Origin: Devosia salina
GTDB lineage: Bacteria; Pseudomonadota; Alphaproteobacteria; Rhizobiales; Devosiaceae
Assembly: GCF_019504385.1 (NCBI RefSeq)
Contig: NZ_CP080590.1
Span: forward strand, 724,001-788,000
Direction: 5' to 3'
Length of the DNA: 64,000 nt
In this document: piece by piece, positions 1 through 8,294 of the stretch
How positions within the stretch are numbered: position 1 is the stretch's first letter
How the letters are laid out: the number at the start of each line of letters is the position of its first letter
Notes under the pieces: model-generated
Database searches by the model: none
What the model was told of the DNA's origin: nothing
The model's input: the letters and a program-made list of their open reading frames with translations, nothing else
Translations under genes and position numbers: made by a program

Positions 1-1
1 G

Positions 2-569
2 CCCATCCCGGCACTGATCGCAAATGCCCATATCCGACTTGGACATCTCGATGAGGCCGATCGCTGGTCGCGAGCGGCAGGTGTCACGGCTGACGACACA
101 CCGACCTACCTGCGGGAATTCGAGCACATGACGCTGGCGCGGCTGCTCATCGCGCATGGAGGACCAGAGGCCATCGGCGAAGCACTCGGTCTCATCGATC
201 GCCTGACCCACGCCGCCGCCAGGGGCGGACGCGGTGGGAGCCTCGTAACCCTGTCGATCCTGGCGGCCCTGGCCCATCAGGCGCGGCATGACACGCGTCA
301 TGCCCTTGAGTCCCTTCGCCGCGCCATCAGCCTCGCCGAGCCCGAAGCGATCCGGCGCCCCTTTCTCGATGAGGGTGAAGGGCTGGCGGGTCTGTTCGCG
401 CAGTTGAGCAAGTCGGAGCGTGCGGGCGCCTTCGTGTCGAGCCTCGTTCCGCCGACTGGCGATTTCCCGCCACCGCCGGCAATCGAGCATCCAGCATTGA
501 TCGAACCGCTCAGTGACCGGGAGAGCGATGTCCTGCGCATGCTCCGCAGCGATCTCAGCGGCCCCGACA
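2..569 (+). pseudogene. Truncated MalT-like LuxR-family regulator (C-terminal part, HTH lost)
   Basis: The frame is open from the left edge of the window, so the N-terminus lies outside. The visible part is helical TPR-like repeat sequence (RLGHLDEADRWSRAAG, then HALESLRRAISLAE), as in the C-terminal half of large ATP-dependent LuxR (MalT/LAL) regulators. It then begins the LuxR DNA-binding domain with 'LSDRESDVLRMLRSDLSGPD' near 510-569. After GPD the expected helix-turn-helix is absent and the frame runs on through unrelated sequence to a stop at 692-694. The next gene fragment starts in another frame at the same point, so the HTH was probably lost by deletion or recombination. Without its HTH the product should not bind DNA in the usual way. 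Family call fairly sure; the ligand is unknown. Confidence 0.6.
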
Positions 570-570
570 G

Positions 571-1365
571 CGGCCGCGCAACCGATTTGCCAAGGAGTCA
601 CATGGCTTCTTTGCTCAGGATGGCAGCGAACCGCGAACCATCCTCGAGACCATGCGCCGGCAGGTCTCGGCATATCCAACAGTGCACTTCATAAATGACG
701 GCGCCGTCGATGCCAGCAAGGACAGTGGTGGCGTCAACGTTGCCCTTGCGGGCGGGTCGATCGTATCCGGTTCGCGCCTGCTTCTGGCATTCGGTGTCTC
801 GGATATTCTCCCAAGCATTCCGGGTCTTGCAGAGCGATGGGGAAAATCGGTGCTCCATTGCCCTTATTGTCACGGCTATGAAGTCAGCCGGCAGCAACTC
901 GGTGTCTTGAACGTTTCGGCGATGTCGTTGCAGCAGGCATTGCTCGTTTCCGATTGGGGGCCGACCACCTTCTATGCGAATGGCGCCGAGCTGGACCCAC
1001 TCGGCATTGAACAGTTGAAGCGACGTGATATCGAGATCGAAATGGAACCGGTCGCAGGACTGGTGGGTGAGCAAGACAAACTTTCAGCTATCCACTTTGT
1101 GGACGGTCGCTCTCGCCCCCTGGAAGCGCTGTTTATCAGCCCTCAGGTCGCGCTCAACAGCAATATTGCCAGCCTGATTGATTGCGAAATTCGGGAGGCC
1201 CCGAATGGGCATTTCATTGCCGTGGATGACATGATGATGACAACGGTCCAGGGCGTCTACGCAGCCGGCGACATTGCGCGCACATCACACAACATCAGCT
1301 TCGCCTGCGCCGATGGGGTAGCGGCCGCCATGGCTATCCATCGATCACTGGTCCTTCAATCTTGA
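571..1365 (+). pseudogene. N-terminally truncated thioredoxin-reductase-like FAD/NAD(P) oxidoreductase
   Basis: Homology to the TrxR-like pyridine nucleotide-disulphide oxidoreductase family begins abruptly with 'RNRFAKESHGFFAQDG', which normally lies about 40-50 residues into these proteins. It continues through 'HCPYCHGYE' (CPYC redox motif), an NAD(P)-binding region and 'GVYAAGDIA' (C-terminal FAD contact). The N-terminal GxGxxG FAD-binding segment is missing, and the first ATG in frame is only at 652. About 265 of the usual 300 residues remain. A protein made from 652 could not bind FAD normally, so I call it a gene remnant. It abuts the broken LuxR gene at about 570, which suggests that one deletion created both truncations. 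Confidence 0.6.
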
Positions 1366-1415
1366 GCGCAGGATTGATTGCCCTGGCGGCCACACCGCAT
1401 CAATGCCTGTTCGGA

Positions 1416-2177
1416 CTAGACTGTGCCTTTGATGGCATTTGCGCGCGCGTGGATTAATGGGGGATCGGGAACATGTCGCCGAGCGGCTTCTTCAAATCGA
1501 AGCAATTCCTGGGGGGACATGCTGCCAATTGCAGCGCCCAGGCGCGGCGACAAAATGGCTGTCGCCCAGAACTCATCGAAGTCCCGAAATCCTTGCGTGA
1601 TCCGGATTTCTCGGCCTTCAATGTTGGAGAGGCCCGCTTGCATCCAAAGGCGCTTCATCTCGTCAGCATCGCCGGCTTCCGGATGTGGCGGGACTGGCAC
1701 CTCGAAGTCGCAGTCGCGCGCGGCACGGTTCATCGCTTCGTAGGGAAACCCGCCCCCCTCAAGATCCCAAGTGTAGCAGGCCACAATGCCTCCGGGACGA
1801 ACCACGCGCGCCATCTCGCGGACGCCGAGCGCCGGATCAGGCATGAAGTGCAGAACAAGCGCTGCGACCGCGATGTCGACGGATTGGTCGGGCAACTCGA
1901 TCTTCATTGCGTCTCCGCGTTTGAAGGTCGCTGCAGGTCCCAGGTCGCGGCTCCGTGCAAAAGCGAGCTGGGCCTCTGACGGGTCAATGCCGAGAAGCGA
2001 TGCGGGGGCGCAGCGATCGAGGATGAGGCTCGAAAAGGCGCCACTGCCACACCCAACATCCAGCCATGAAACTCGCGCCTGGGGTTCTAGCCAATCCAGG
2101 AAGATGCCACCTGCACTTTGGCTCCAGGAACCCATGAAGCGCTCATAGTGTGTCCCATCGCTGAACTGGATCTGCAT
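1416..2177 (-). CDS. Class I SAM-dependent methyltransferase
   Basis: 253-residue protein starting MQIQFSDG. The start at 2177 is chosen because GGGGAGGA lies just upstream; the longer upstream open frame lacks recognisable sequence. Motif I 'LDVGCGSGAFSSLIL' (about residues 36-50) is the SAM-binding loop. 'GIDPSEAQLAFAR' supplies the acidic ribose contact, and 'VRPGGIVACYTWD' is the post-strand motif of UbiE/MenG-like small-molecule methyltransferases. The second half ('AGDADEMKRLWMQAGLSNIE') is like Methyltransf_11 enzymes of unassigned substrate. It stands alone between the truncated oxidoreductase and a divergent MFS exporter. Family is sure; substrate is unknown. Confidence 0.8.
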   Translation of the reverse strand: MQIQFSDGTHYERFMGSWSQSAGGIFLDWLEPQARVSWLDVGCGSGAFSSLILDRCAPASLLGIDPSEAQLAFARSRDLGPAATFKRGDAMKIELPDQSVDIAVAALVLHFMPDPALGVREMARVVRPGGIVACYTWDLEGGGFPYEAMNRAARDCDFEVPVPPHPEAGDADEMKRLWMQAGLSNIEGREIRITQGFRDFDEFWATAILSPRLGAAIGSMSPQELLRFEEAARRHVPDPPLIHARANAIKGTV

Positions 2178-2544
2178 GTCTTCCTCCCCGCCTCGCCTGG
2201 CGGCATCCAGTCTACCACAGACACAATCTCGTGCAGCGCGACAATGCCGAGACCACTGTGCGCCCCAACAGTAACGCGTCCGAGCGCCAGGCCATTTGCT
2301 GCCTGCGATCCAATGACCGTCCGGCCGGAGCACCAATTCCTGCTGGGTGTCCGCTGACCTGCGGGACTTCACGTCATGACGCTCGCAGGTCTCCATTTCG
2401 CGCGAATGGTGCCTTGGGAGCATGTCGCTGTGTCGAAGCATAGGCGACAAGGCGTCTGGTGCACTAATAACGTGCTTCTGCTGTGTGTTCCGCACGTGAG
2501 TGGGCTGGCCTATCTGTCAGCGCGGTTCATACAGGAGACCCATC
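2178..2544. other. Divergent intergenic region, methyltransferase / MFS exporter
   Basis: These 367 bp hold the ribosome binding sites of both flanking genes: GGGGAGGA on the minus strand just after 2177, and AGGAGA at 2533-2538 on the plus strand. Short open frames on both strands show no family resemblance. I see no convincing operator or tRNA. Confidence 0.4.
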
Positions 2545-3951
2545 ATGCAATCGGCCACGGTCCCCCCACCTCAAACTGATTCATCCGTCCGCCCCTATCG
2601 CTGGCAGCTCTTCGCGTTGTCCATGGCTATGCTGCTCCCATCCTTGGGAACCAGCATCGCCAATGTCGCCCTGCCCACCCTGGCAGGTGCCTTCGGAGCG
2701 ACATTCCCGCAGGTCCAGTGGGTGGTTCTGGGCTATCTGTTGGCGCTCACCACACTGATCGTCAGCGCGGGCAGACTCAGCGATGTGTTCGGACGAACGC
2801 GCTTGTTGCTCGTCGGCATCGCCATTTTTGCTGTTGCCTCCGTCAGCTGTGCTCTGGCGCCCAGCCTGTGGGCGCTTGTGGCTGCTCGTTTCCTGCAGGG
2901 ACTTGGAGCTGCCGTGATGATGGCTCTGACAACCGCAATGGTTCGCGACGTGGTGCCGCAGAACCGCACCGGCAGTGCCATTGGTCTGTTGGGCACAGTC
3001 TCGGCGGTCGGAACGGCACTCGGGCCCACCCTTGGGGGCGCATTGATCCACTGGTTCGACTGGCCAGCGGTCTTCTTCTTCCTTGCGGGCGCCAGTGTGG
3101 CTACCCTTCTTGTCGTTCGGCGGAGCATCGCGATCGACCGGCCCGTCGAGCGGGCGAGCGCCTCATTCGATTATGCTGGTTCCATCCTCCTGGCGCTTTC
3201 GCTGGGCGCCTATGCATTGTCCATGACATTGGGGGGAGGGGAGCTGACATGGTTCAACGCCATGATGGCGGCCTTTGCGGCGGTCGGCTTTGTTGCCTTT
3301 GCCTTCGTCGAAACCCGTGTGCCATCGCCACTCGTGAAGCTTGAGTTGCTGCGCGATCGAACGATCGGAACAGGCCTCGTTTCGATAGGTCTGGTCTCCG
3401 TCATCATGATGTCCACCCTGGTGGTGGGGCCGTTCTATCTGACCAACGCACTCGGACTGGACGCGGTGCGCACGGGGCTGGTGATGTCAATCGGCCCTGG
3501 TGTTGCCGCCGCCACCGGATTTCCCGCTGGTCAATTGGTTGATCGTCTGGGTTCTTTCCGGATCATGCTCACCGGGATCGTGCTTGTCGCTTCGGGCGCT
3601 GCCCTTATGACAGTCCTGCCAGACGTGTTCGGGGTTCCAGGCTATGCCGGTGCTTTGGCCACCATTACTGCTGGCTACGCTCTCTTCCAGGCCGCCAACA
3701 ACACTGCCGTGATGAACAGTGTCGGGCCGGACCGCCGCGGCGTCACCTCCGCGCTGCTCGGACTTTCCCGAAACCTGGGGCTGATCACGGGCGCATCCGC
3801 CATGGGGGCGCTGTTTGCGTTCGCCACCAAGAGCTTGGTCTTTTGGGACCTTGCCGTGGGTGAAGCGGCCGGACTCAAGGCCACGTTCGGGGCCGCGGTC
3901 ATGCTGGCGATAGCCACCCTGCTGCTGGTGGTGAAGGGACGACAGAGGTGA
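2545..3951 (+). CDS. MFS transporter, DHA2 (EmrB/QacA-like) drug exporter family
   Basis: 468 residues. The start MQSATVPPP is supported by AGGAGA 6 nt upstream. The protein is mostly hydrophobic, with about 14 predicted membrane spans in the inner membrane. It carries MFS motif A 'GRLSDVFGRTRLLLVG' (about residues 75-90), motif B-like 'RFLQGLGAAVMMA' and the antiporter motif C region 'GTVSAVGTALGPTLGGAL', which mark proton-driven exporters. A second motif A-like loop 'GQLVDRLGSFR' begins the C-terminal half. A role in multidrug or metabolite efflux follows from the family; the substrate is unknown. The adjacent divergent methyltransferase may act on the same compound, but that is only a guess from position. 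Confidence 0.85.
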   Translation: MQSATVPPPQTDSSVRPYRWQLFALSMAMLLPSLGTSIANVALPTLAGAFGATFPQVQWVVLGYLLALTTLIVSAGRLSDVFGRTRLLLVGIAIFAVASVSCALAPSLWALVAARFLQGLGAAVMMALTTAMVRDVVPQNRTGSAIGLLGTVSAVGTALGPTLGGALIHWFDWPAVFFFLAGASVATLLVVRRSIAIDRPVERASASFDYAGSILLALSLGAYALSMTLGGGELTWFNAMMAAFAAVGFVAFAFVETRVPSPLVKLELLRDRTIGTGLVSIGLVSVIMMSTLVVGPFYLTNALGLDAVRTGLVMSIGPGVAAATGFPAGQLVDRLGSFRIMLTGIVLVASGAALMTVLPDVFGVPGYAGALATITAGYALFQAANNTAVMNSVGPDRRGVTSALLGLSRNLGLITGASAMGALFAFATKSLVFWDLAVGEAAGLKATFGAAVMLAIATLLLVVKGRQR

Positions 3952-4130
3952 TGTCGCCCAGGACCGCAGACAGGCCCGGATCGCAGTCGGCAGCGCACCT
4001 GCTTCAGAATCCTGAAGTTCGGGAGAACTCCTCGCGACGTTGATTGCCCTGGTCACTATGCTTCTGATTGCGCGTTCCGGCGGGCGTTATCACAGTCGCG
4101 CTGATCTCCAAATCTCGCTATAGGTCGAAG

Positions 4131-4235
4131 GTGATCAAGCCGATCCTTTATTTCCCCTCAGCATTCCGAAGTCGATCTTCGTGCCCCTGTTTGTGCTGGT
4201 GGTGGACATTAGCCAGGCCGACCAGCGCTCGCACA
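4131..4235 (+). pseudogene. Remnant of a NitT/TauT-family ABC permease
   Basis: Frame 4131 reads VIKPILYF; a different frame from 4154 reads 'PLSIPKSIFVPLFVLV' followed by DISQADQ. Joined by one frameshift this matches the very conserved stretch of SsuC/TauC-like permeases, which typically read like 'xxKPILyAfYsIPKSifvPLFVLxFGI'. No start, no rest of the permease and no partner ATPase are present, so it is a relic. The match is from memory of the family and covers about 25 residues only. Confidence 0.4.
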
Positions 4236-4373
4236 CGCTGATCTCTGCCCGAGCCACGCACAGCCTCGAGCCTGGCCATGGAAATGTGGGTAGGTTACGC
4301 CCATCAAGCTCGAGACGTGGACCGTCGGAAAGCCGTGGATCCGGCCTGGCCTGTATCAAGGCATTTCAAGCAA

Positions 4374-4383
4374 ATTGTCGGAC
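4374..4383 (+). promoter_or_regulatory. ATTGTCGGAC motif, possible GntR operator half
   Basis: The ten bases match half of the palindrome at 6547-6557 and the motif at 6587-6594. All three copies flank the GntR-ATPase / binding protein-permease locus. This one lies at the 3' side of the gntR gene, so it may be a leftover promoter element of the decayed permease. Confidence 0.25.
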
Positions 4384-4385
4384 TA

Positions 4386-5252
4386 CTATCGCCCTTGCTG
4401 GCGTTTGCCTGCGCCAGACCCCAGCGCGTGCATGATGTCCTTGAGTGAATCGTCGACCAGAATTTCCATCCGCATCCGGGCCATGTCGGGGTTCTGTCGC
4501 CGAATGGCTTCAAGCACATCCTCATGCTGCAACAGCCGGGCGGGTTTGAGCGCGGCGTCGTCGACGCCGTCCCAGCCCAGGCGCAGGGTCCGCAGCATCA
4601 CGGTGCTGAGCAGCGTGTTGAAAGCGCCGATGAACGGATTATGGGTCGCGCTTAGAATCTCGAGATGGAAGCGCAGGTCGGCCGCGATCAGCGCCTCCGC
4701 ATCGGGGCCGGCTCCCTGCATCTGTTCATAGGCGCGTTCCAGGCGCGCCAGTTCATCGGTCGTGCGCAGCTGCGCCGCCAGCGCCGCGGCACCCGGTTCG
4801 ATCATCCGGCGCAGCGGATGCAGGCTCATCGCGATGTCCTCGAGGGGCCTGGACTCCAGATGCCAGAGCAGCACGTCCGGATCGAGCATGTTCCAGAAGA
4901 TCGGGGAGGTGACGCTGGTTCCAACCTTGGGCTTGGCCACGATCATGCCCTTGGCGGTCAGTTGCGAATAGGCTTCGCGCAGCGCGGTCCGCGTGATGTC
5001 ATAGCGGGCCAGCATGCTGGCCTCGTCGGGCATGCGCGCCTCTGGGGGATAGTCGCCAATGACAATCTCGCGGCCAATTTGGTGCAGCAGGCTGGAATCG
5101 CCCTTGGCGCTGGGCGGGGGCGATATCAGTCTCTCAACGGCGGGATTGTGGTCGGGGCGGTATTCGTCGTCGGCGGAAAGATTGCTGAAAGCCATAAATA
5201 TATCAATTAAGTCTGGTGCCGCGAGCAGGGCAGTCTCGGTGATGTCCCCCAT
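4386..5252 (-). CDS. FadR-type GntR transcriptional regulator (FCD domain)
   Basis: 288 residues from the ATG at 5252; a second ATG (MAFSNL) at 5195 has no Shine-Dalgarno site. The winged HTH lies at about residues 50-115 (IGDYPPEARMPDEASMLARY, then 'RTALREAYSQLTAKGMI' and 'PKVGTSV'). The rest is an all-helical FCD ligand domain with the expected metal/ligand-site residues in 'ADLRFHLEILSATHNPFI' and a C-terminal 'LLQHEDVLEAI' His. FCD regulators sense carboxylic acids or sugar acids and usually repress adjacent catabolic genes. It follows the UgpC-type ATPase by 107 nt on the same strand and probably controls the divergent binding-protein/permease genes through the TTGTCCGACAA site. Confidence 0.8.
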   Translation of the reverse strand: MGDITETALLAAPDLIDIFMAFSNLSADDEYRPDHNPAVERLISPPPSAKGDSSLLHQIGREIVIGDYPPEARMPDEASMLARYDITRTALREAYSQLTAKGMIVAKPKVGTSVTSPIFWNMLDPDVLLWHLESRPLEDIAMSLHPLRRMIEPGAAALAAQLRTTDELARLERAYEQMQGAGPDAEALIAADLRFHLEILSATHNPFIGAFNTLLSTVMLRTLRLGWDGVDDAALKPARLLQHEDVLEAIRRQNPDMARMRMEILVDDSLKDIMHALGSGAGKRQQGR

Positions 5253-5286
5253 ATCCCTTTAGGGTTGCGATTAAAAGTGCGACTTA

Positions 5287-5298
5287 GCAATGCATTGC
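5287..5298. promoter_or_regulatory. 12-bp perfect palindrome upstream of gntR
   Basis: GCAATGCATTGC is a perfect 12-bp palindrome 35 bp before the gntR start and between the ATPase stop and gntR. It could be an autoregulatory operator, but no second copy was found and chance is not excluded. Confidence 0.25.
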
Positions 5299-5359
5299 CG
5301 TCGAAGGCAGCCAGGTGTGCTGCGCATCGTTCCAGAACCGGTCTTCCGTGACGACCCGG

Positions 5360-6418
5360 TCAGCGGGCCAGGCGTTTTCCGCTATCGGGGTCGAAGAGGT
5401 GAACCTGTTCACGGGCGATGCCGATCCCGATCATGTCGCCGGGATTCATGGGGATGCGCTCCCGAAATATGCCCACCAGTTCCTGATCGCCCAGACGCAA
5501 GGCGACTTGCGTCTCCGACCCGGTCGGCTCGACAACCAGGACCTCTGCCTGAAGCCCATTGGGATCGAGCCGGAGATGTTCCGGCCGAATCCCAAGCTTG
5601 ACCGAGCCCTGATGCAAGCTCGCCGCGTCGGGCGACAAGGGAATGGCGGTGCCATCGGGCATGGTGAATGTCGCACCGACCAGCGATCCGTCCAGGATAT
5701 TCATGGCCGGTGACCCGATGAATCCCGCGACGAACAGATTGTTGGGCGTGTCATAGAGGTCGAGCGGGCTACCGATCTGTTCCACGTAGCCGGACCGCAT
5801 CACCACGATCCGGTCCGCCATGGTCATGGCTTCGATCTGGTCATGCGTCACATAGACGGTCGTGGTGCTCAGGCGCCGATGGTTCATCTTGATTTCGCTG
5901 CGCATCTGCACCCGCAGCTTGGCGTCCAGATTGGAGAGCGGTTCGTCGAACAGAAACACCTGAGGACTGCGCACGATCGCTCTGCCCATGGCGACACGCT
6001 GCCGCTGCCCGCCGGACAAGTGCCGCGGGTAGCGCTCCAGATAGGATTGCAGGCCAAGCACTTCGGCCGCGCTGGCGACGCGCGCCCTGATTTCATCCTT
6101 GGGCACTCGCGCCAGCTTGAGCGAGAACCCCATATTCTCTTCGACCGTCATGTGGGGATAGAGCGCATAGGACTGGAACACCATCGCGATGTCCCGGTCC
6201 TTGGGCGCGAGATCGTTCACCACCTGGCCGCCGATCTCGATCTCGCCGCCGGTAATGTCCTCAAGGCCCGCAATCATGCGCAGCAATGTCGACTTCCCGC
6301 AGCCAGAGGGCCCCACGAGAATGACAAATTCTCCATCGGCAATGTCGATGGAGACGCCGTGCAGAACTTCGAGGCTACCATAGTTCTTTCGTACGTCGCG
6401 GATCGTGACTGCGCCCAT
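5360..6418 (-). CDS. Carbohydrate ABC importer ATPase (UgpC/MalK/MsmK family)
   Basis: 352 residues from MGAVTIRDVRK. The start at 6418 is chosen because GGAGGGGAC precedes it directly; a start 6 codons earlier would bury that site. Walker A 'GPSGCGKSTLLRMIAG' (about residues 37-52), Q-loop, signature 'LSGGQRQRVAMGRAI', Walker B 'FLFDEPLSNLDAKL' and the H-loop 'THDQIEAMT' are intact. The C-terminal third is the MalK-type OB-fold regulatory domain (GIRPEHL). It energises uptake by the divergent binding protein (6757) and the fused permease (8295), since no other ATPase lies with them. UgpC-type ATPases can serve several permeases. Confidence 0.88.
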   Translation of the reverse strand: MGAVTIRDVRKNYGSLEVLHGVSIDIADGEFVILVGPSGCGKSTLLRMIAGLEDITGGEIEIGGQVVNDLAPKDRDIAMVFQSYALYPHMTVEENMGFSLKLARVPKDEIRARVASAAEVLGLQSYLERYPRHLSGGQRQRVAMGRAIVRSPQVFLFDEPLSNLDAKLRVQMRSEIKMNHRRLSTTTVYVTHDQIEAMTMADRIVVMRSGYVEQIGSPLDLYDTPNNLFVAGFIGSPAMNILDGSLVGATFTMPDGTAIPLSPDAASLHQGSVKLGIRPEHLRLDPNGLQAEVLVVEPTGSETQVALRLGDQELVGIFRERIPMNPGDMIGIGIAREQVHLFDPDSGKRLAR

Positions 6419-6756
6419 CTGTCCCCTCCCATGCAATCCTTGCCGGCGATCTGCCGCGGCCCCGGCGGTGTGTCCCCGCCCTTAGGCACCGGCCCGGCAG
6501 GCCTGGCTTTGCTATGTAGTCCACAGATTGCGCGTGAACAAGCATTTTGTCCGACAATATGTTGACGGATAGCTTTGATGGGCATAATTGTCGGCATATT
6601 GATCGCCAATGCTGGGACAAAAGAGAGCGTGGCGGTGAATGCGGGGCGAGGGAATTGGCCCCGGCAGGGAGGACCTGGCAGCCGTTGGCAATGATGTGCC
6701 CGCGCCCTGAGGCGTGCGGACGCCGGTCGCATGTTCCACTGGAGGAGACTGGAACC
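6419..6756. other. Divergent promoter region of the first sugar importer
   Basis: These 338 bp separate the ATPase (minus) from the binding-protein gene (plus). They contain the leader with GGGAGGGGACAG for the ATPase, GGAGGAG at 6741-6747 for the binding protein, and the TTGTC/GACAA operator elements at 6547-6594. I see no coding sequence. Confidence 0.5.
6547..6594. promoter_or_regulatory. Probable FadR/GntR operator: TTGTC-C-GACAA plus second ATTGTCGG
   Basis: TTGTCCGACAA at 6547-6557 is a perfect 11-bp inverted repeat with a one-base centre, the geometry used by FadR-type regulators. ATTGTCGG recurs on the plus strand at 6587-6594, about 37 bp away. It lies between the divergent ATPase-gntR and binding protein-permease-gntR operons, so either FadR-type protein could use it. 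Assignment to a regulator is inference. Confidence 0.5.
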
Positions 6757-8157
6757 ATGTCGTCAAACAAGTTTACTCGGCGTGACGTATTACGGGGTGG
6801 CAGTGCTGCGGGCCTGGGTCTGCTGGCAGGCAGCCAAGGCTTCCCGGCATTCGGGCAGGATGCGCAGCCCGAAATGGACCTGCCGACCGGCAGCGCCGGC
6901 AAGCTCACGGTCATTCATCGGACGGAATATTTCGAGGAGGCGCAGAACCTGTTCCGGGAAACCGTGGCCGGGTTCGCCGCGGACAACGGTGTCGAACTCG
7001 ACATTTCGACCACCAATCCGGAAGCCTTTGGTGACTTCCTTGGAAAGATGTCGGCGGCCGTGCGCGCGGGCAATCCGCCCGACCTGGCCTATACCAGCAA
7101 TGTTTCTGTTCCGCAGATGCAACTGCTGGGCCTGCTGGAAGACGTCGATGACGTCGTCGAGGAAGCCATCAGCCGCTATGGCAATGTCATGCAGGGCATC
7201 AATGCTGAAAAGTCCGGCAAGATCGACGGTCGCTGGGTCGCTATCCCCTTCATCGCCAACACCACGGGCACCTTCTTCCGAGGCGACAAGCTGGCGGAAA
7301 AGGGTATCGACCCGCAGACCCTGGATACCTGGGAAAAGCGCCGCGAGGCCGCTCTTGCCATTTCCGATCCCGACAATGGCTTCTGGGGCTGGGGCCTGAC
7401 GGTCAACCAGTCCGGCGACGGCTGGGGCGTGGCTTCGGGCATCCTCAATGCCTTCGGCGGCCACTTCACCGATGCCTCGGGCACCAAGGTCGAATTCGAC
7501 TCGCCCGAGACGGTTGCTGCCTACGAGTTCGTCCGTGAAACTTATGATCGCAATGGCAAATACGCGGCCATGCTGCCGCCGGGCGTCGAGAGCTGGGGCG
7601 ACATCTCCAACAACGAGGCCTATCTCGCCGGCAGCATCGGCTACACGCATAACGCCTTCTCGGTCTATGCGGCGGCCAAGCGCGACAACAACCCGGTCTT
7701 CCCTGGCACGGTGCTGCTCCGCCAGCCCAATGCGAACAATGGCGATAGCCGCGACGGTGGCCAGGTCGGCGGTTGGCTGACGATCTTCAAGGGCGCGCCC
7801 AACGCCGACCTCGCCAAGAAGCTGGCGCTCGATCTTCTCGATCCGGCCAACTTCACCCCGATGTCGTCGGTTGCCGGTGGCCTGTTCATGCCGGCCTACG
7901 AAAACCTCTGGACTCCCGAACTGATCGCGGCCGACCCGAACTTCGCGATCATCAAGGATCAGGTCAGCGTGCCCGAGCCGTTCATCGGCCCGTCCTGGCC
8001 GGCACAGCCTGCCGCGCAGATCGACGCCATCCGGGCACAGGGCATTCTCGAACAGTCCATGGGCAATGTGATTGCCGGGCGCATGACCTCGCAGGAAGCG
8101 GTCACCGATGCCCACAACAAGATCGTTCAGCTCTTCGAAGAAGGCGGCATCATGTAG
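6757..8157 (+). CDS. Sugar ABC importer periplasmic binding protein, Tat-exported
   Basis: 466 residues. The start MSSNKFTRRDVLRGG is fixed by GGAGGAG about 9 nt upstream. The N-terminus has a twin-arginine motif (TRRDVLRG) followed by a short hydrophobic stretch and a cut near AFGQD, so export is probably by Tat, less usual for this family. The body is an SBP_bac_1 (MalE/UgpB-like) extracytoplasmic binding protein: 'VIHRTEYFEEAQNLF' near the start, 'NPPDLAYTSN' and 'GWGLTVNQSGDGWG' in the middle. It should capture an oligosaccharide or sugar derivative for the fused permease 8295. A strong hairpin follows the stop. Confidence 0.85.
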   Translation: MSSNKFTRRDVLRGGSAAGLGLLAGSQGFPAFGQDAQPEMDLPTGSAGKLTVIHRTEYFEEAQNLFRETVAGFAADNGVELDISTTNPEAFGDFLGKMSAAVRAGNPPDLAYTSNVSVPQMQLLGLLEDVDDVVEEAISRYGNVMQGINAEKSGKIDGRWVAIPFIANTTGTFFRGDKLAEKGIDPQTLDTWEKRREAALAISDPDNGFWGWGLTVNQSGDGWGVASGILNAFGGHFTDASGTKVEFDSPETVAAYEFVRETYDRNGKYAAMLPPGVESWGDISNNEAYLAGSIGYTHNAFSVYAAAKRDNNPVFPGTVLLRQPNANNGDSRDGGQVGGWLTIFKGAPNADLAKKLALDLLDPANFTPMSSVAGGLFMPAYENLWTPELIAADPNFAIIKDQVSVPEPFIGPSWPAQPAAQIDAIRAQGILEQSMGNVIAGRMTSQEAVTDAHNKIVQLFEEGGIM

Positions 8158-8172
8158 CTGGTCCGAATGGCC

Positions 8173-8198
8173 GGCGGGCCGGCGAAAGCCGTCCCGCC
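8173..8198 (+). other. Intercistronic RNA hairpin with GAAA loop
   Basis: GGCGGGCCGGC (8173-8183), loop GAAA, GCCGTCCCGCC (8188-8198) pair over 11 positions with one mismatch. It sits just after the binding-protein stop and before the permease, with no T-run, so partial terminator or 3'-end stabiliser is likelier than a full terminator. Confidence 0.5.
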
Positions 8199-8294
8199 AG
8201 GTCGTTCATTGCTCATGCATTGCGCCGCTCCGGCGGCGCAATTGCCAACTTTTGTTCGACCGGGCCGCTGCGGCGCCCGGGATGGAGTTCAGGC

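Larger units (their letters stand above)
3952..4385. other. Intergenic region with a decayed permease fragment
   Basis: These 434 bp lie between the MFS gene and the GntR gene. They contain no intact gene. A frameshifted scrap of a NitT/TauT ABC permease is recognisable at 4131-4235, and an ATTGTCGGAC motif sits at 4374-4383 next to the gntR stop. The rest shows nothing I can name. Confidence 0.4.

Noticed and set aside
7773..8294. N-terminal extension of the fused permease into the binding-protein gene
   Set aside because: Frame is open by chance; the extension is Arg/Ala/Pro-rich, overlaps a real gene and lacks membrane or domain features.
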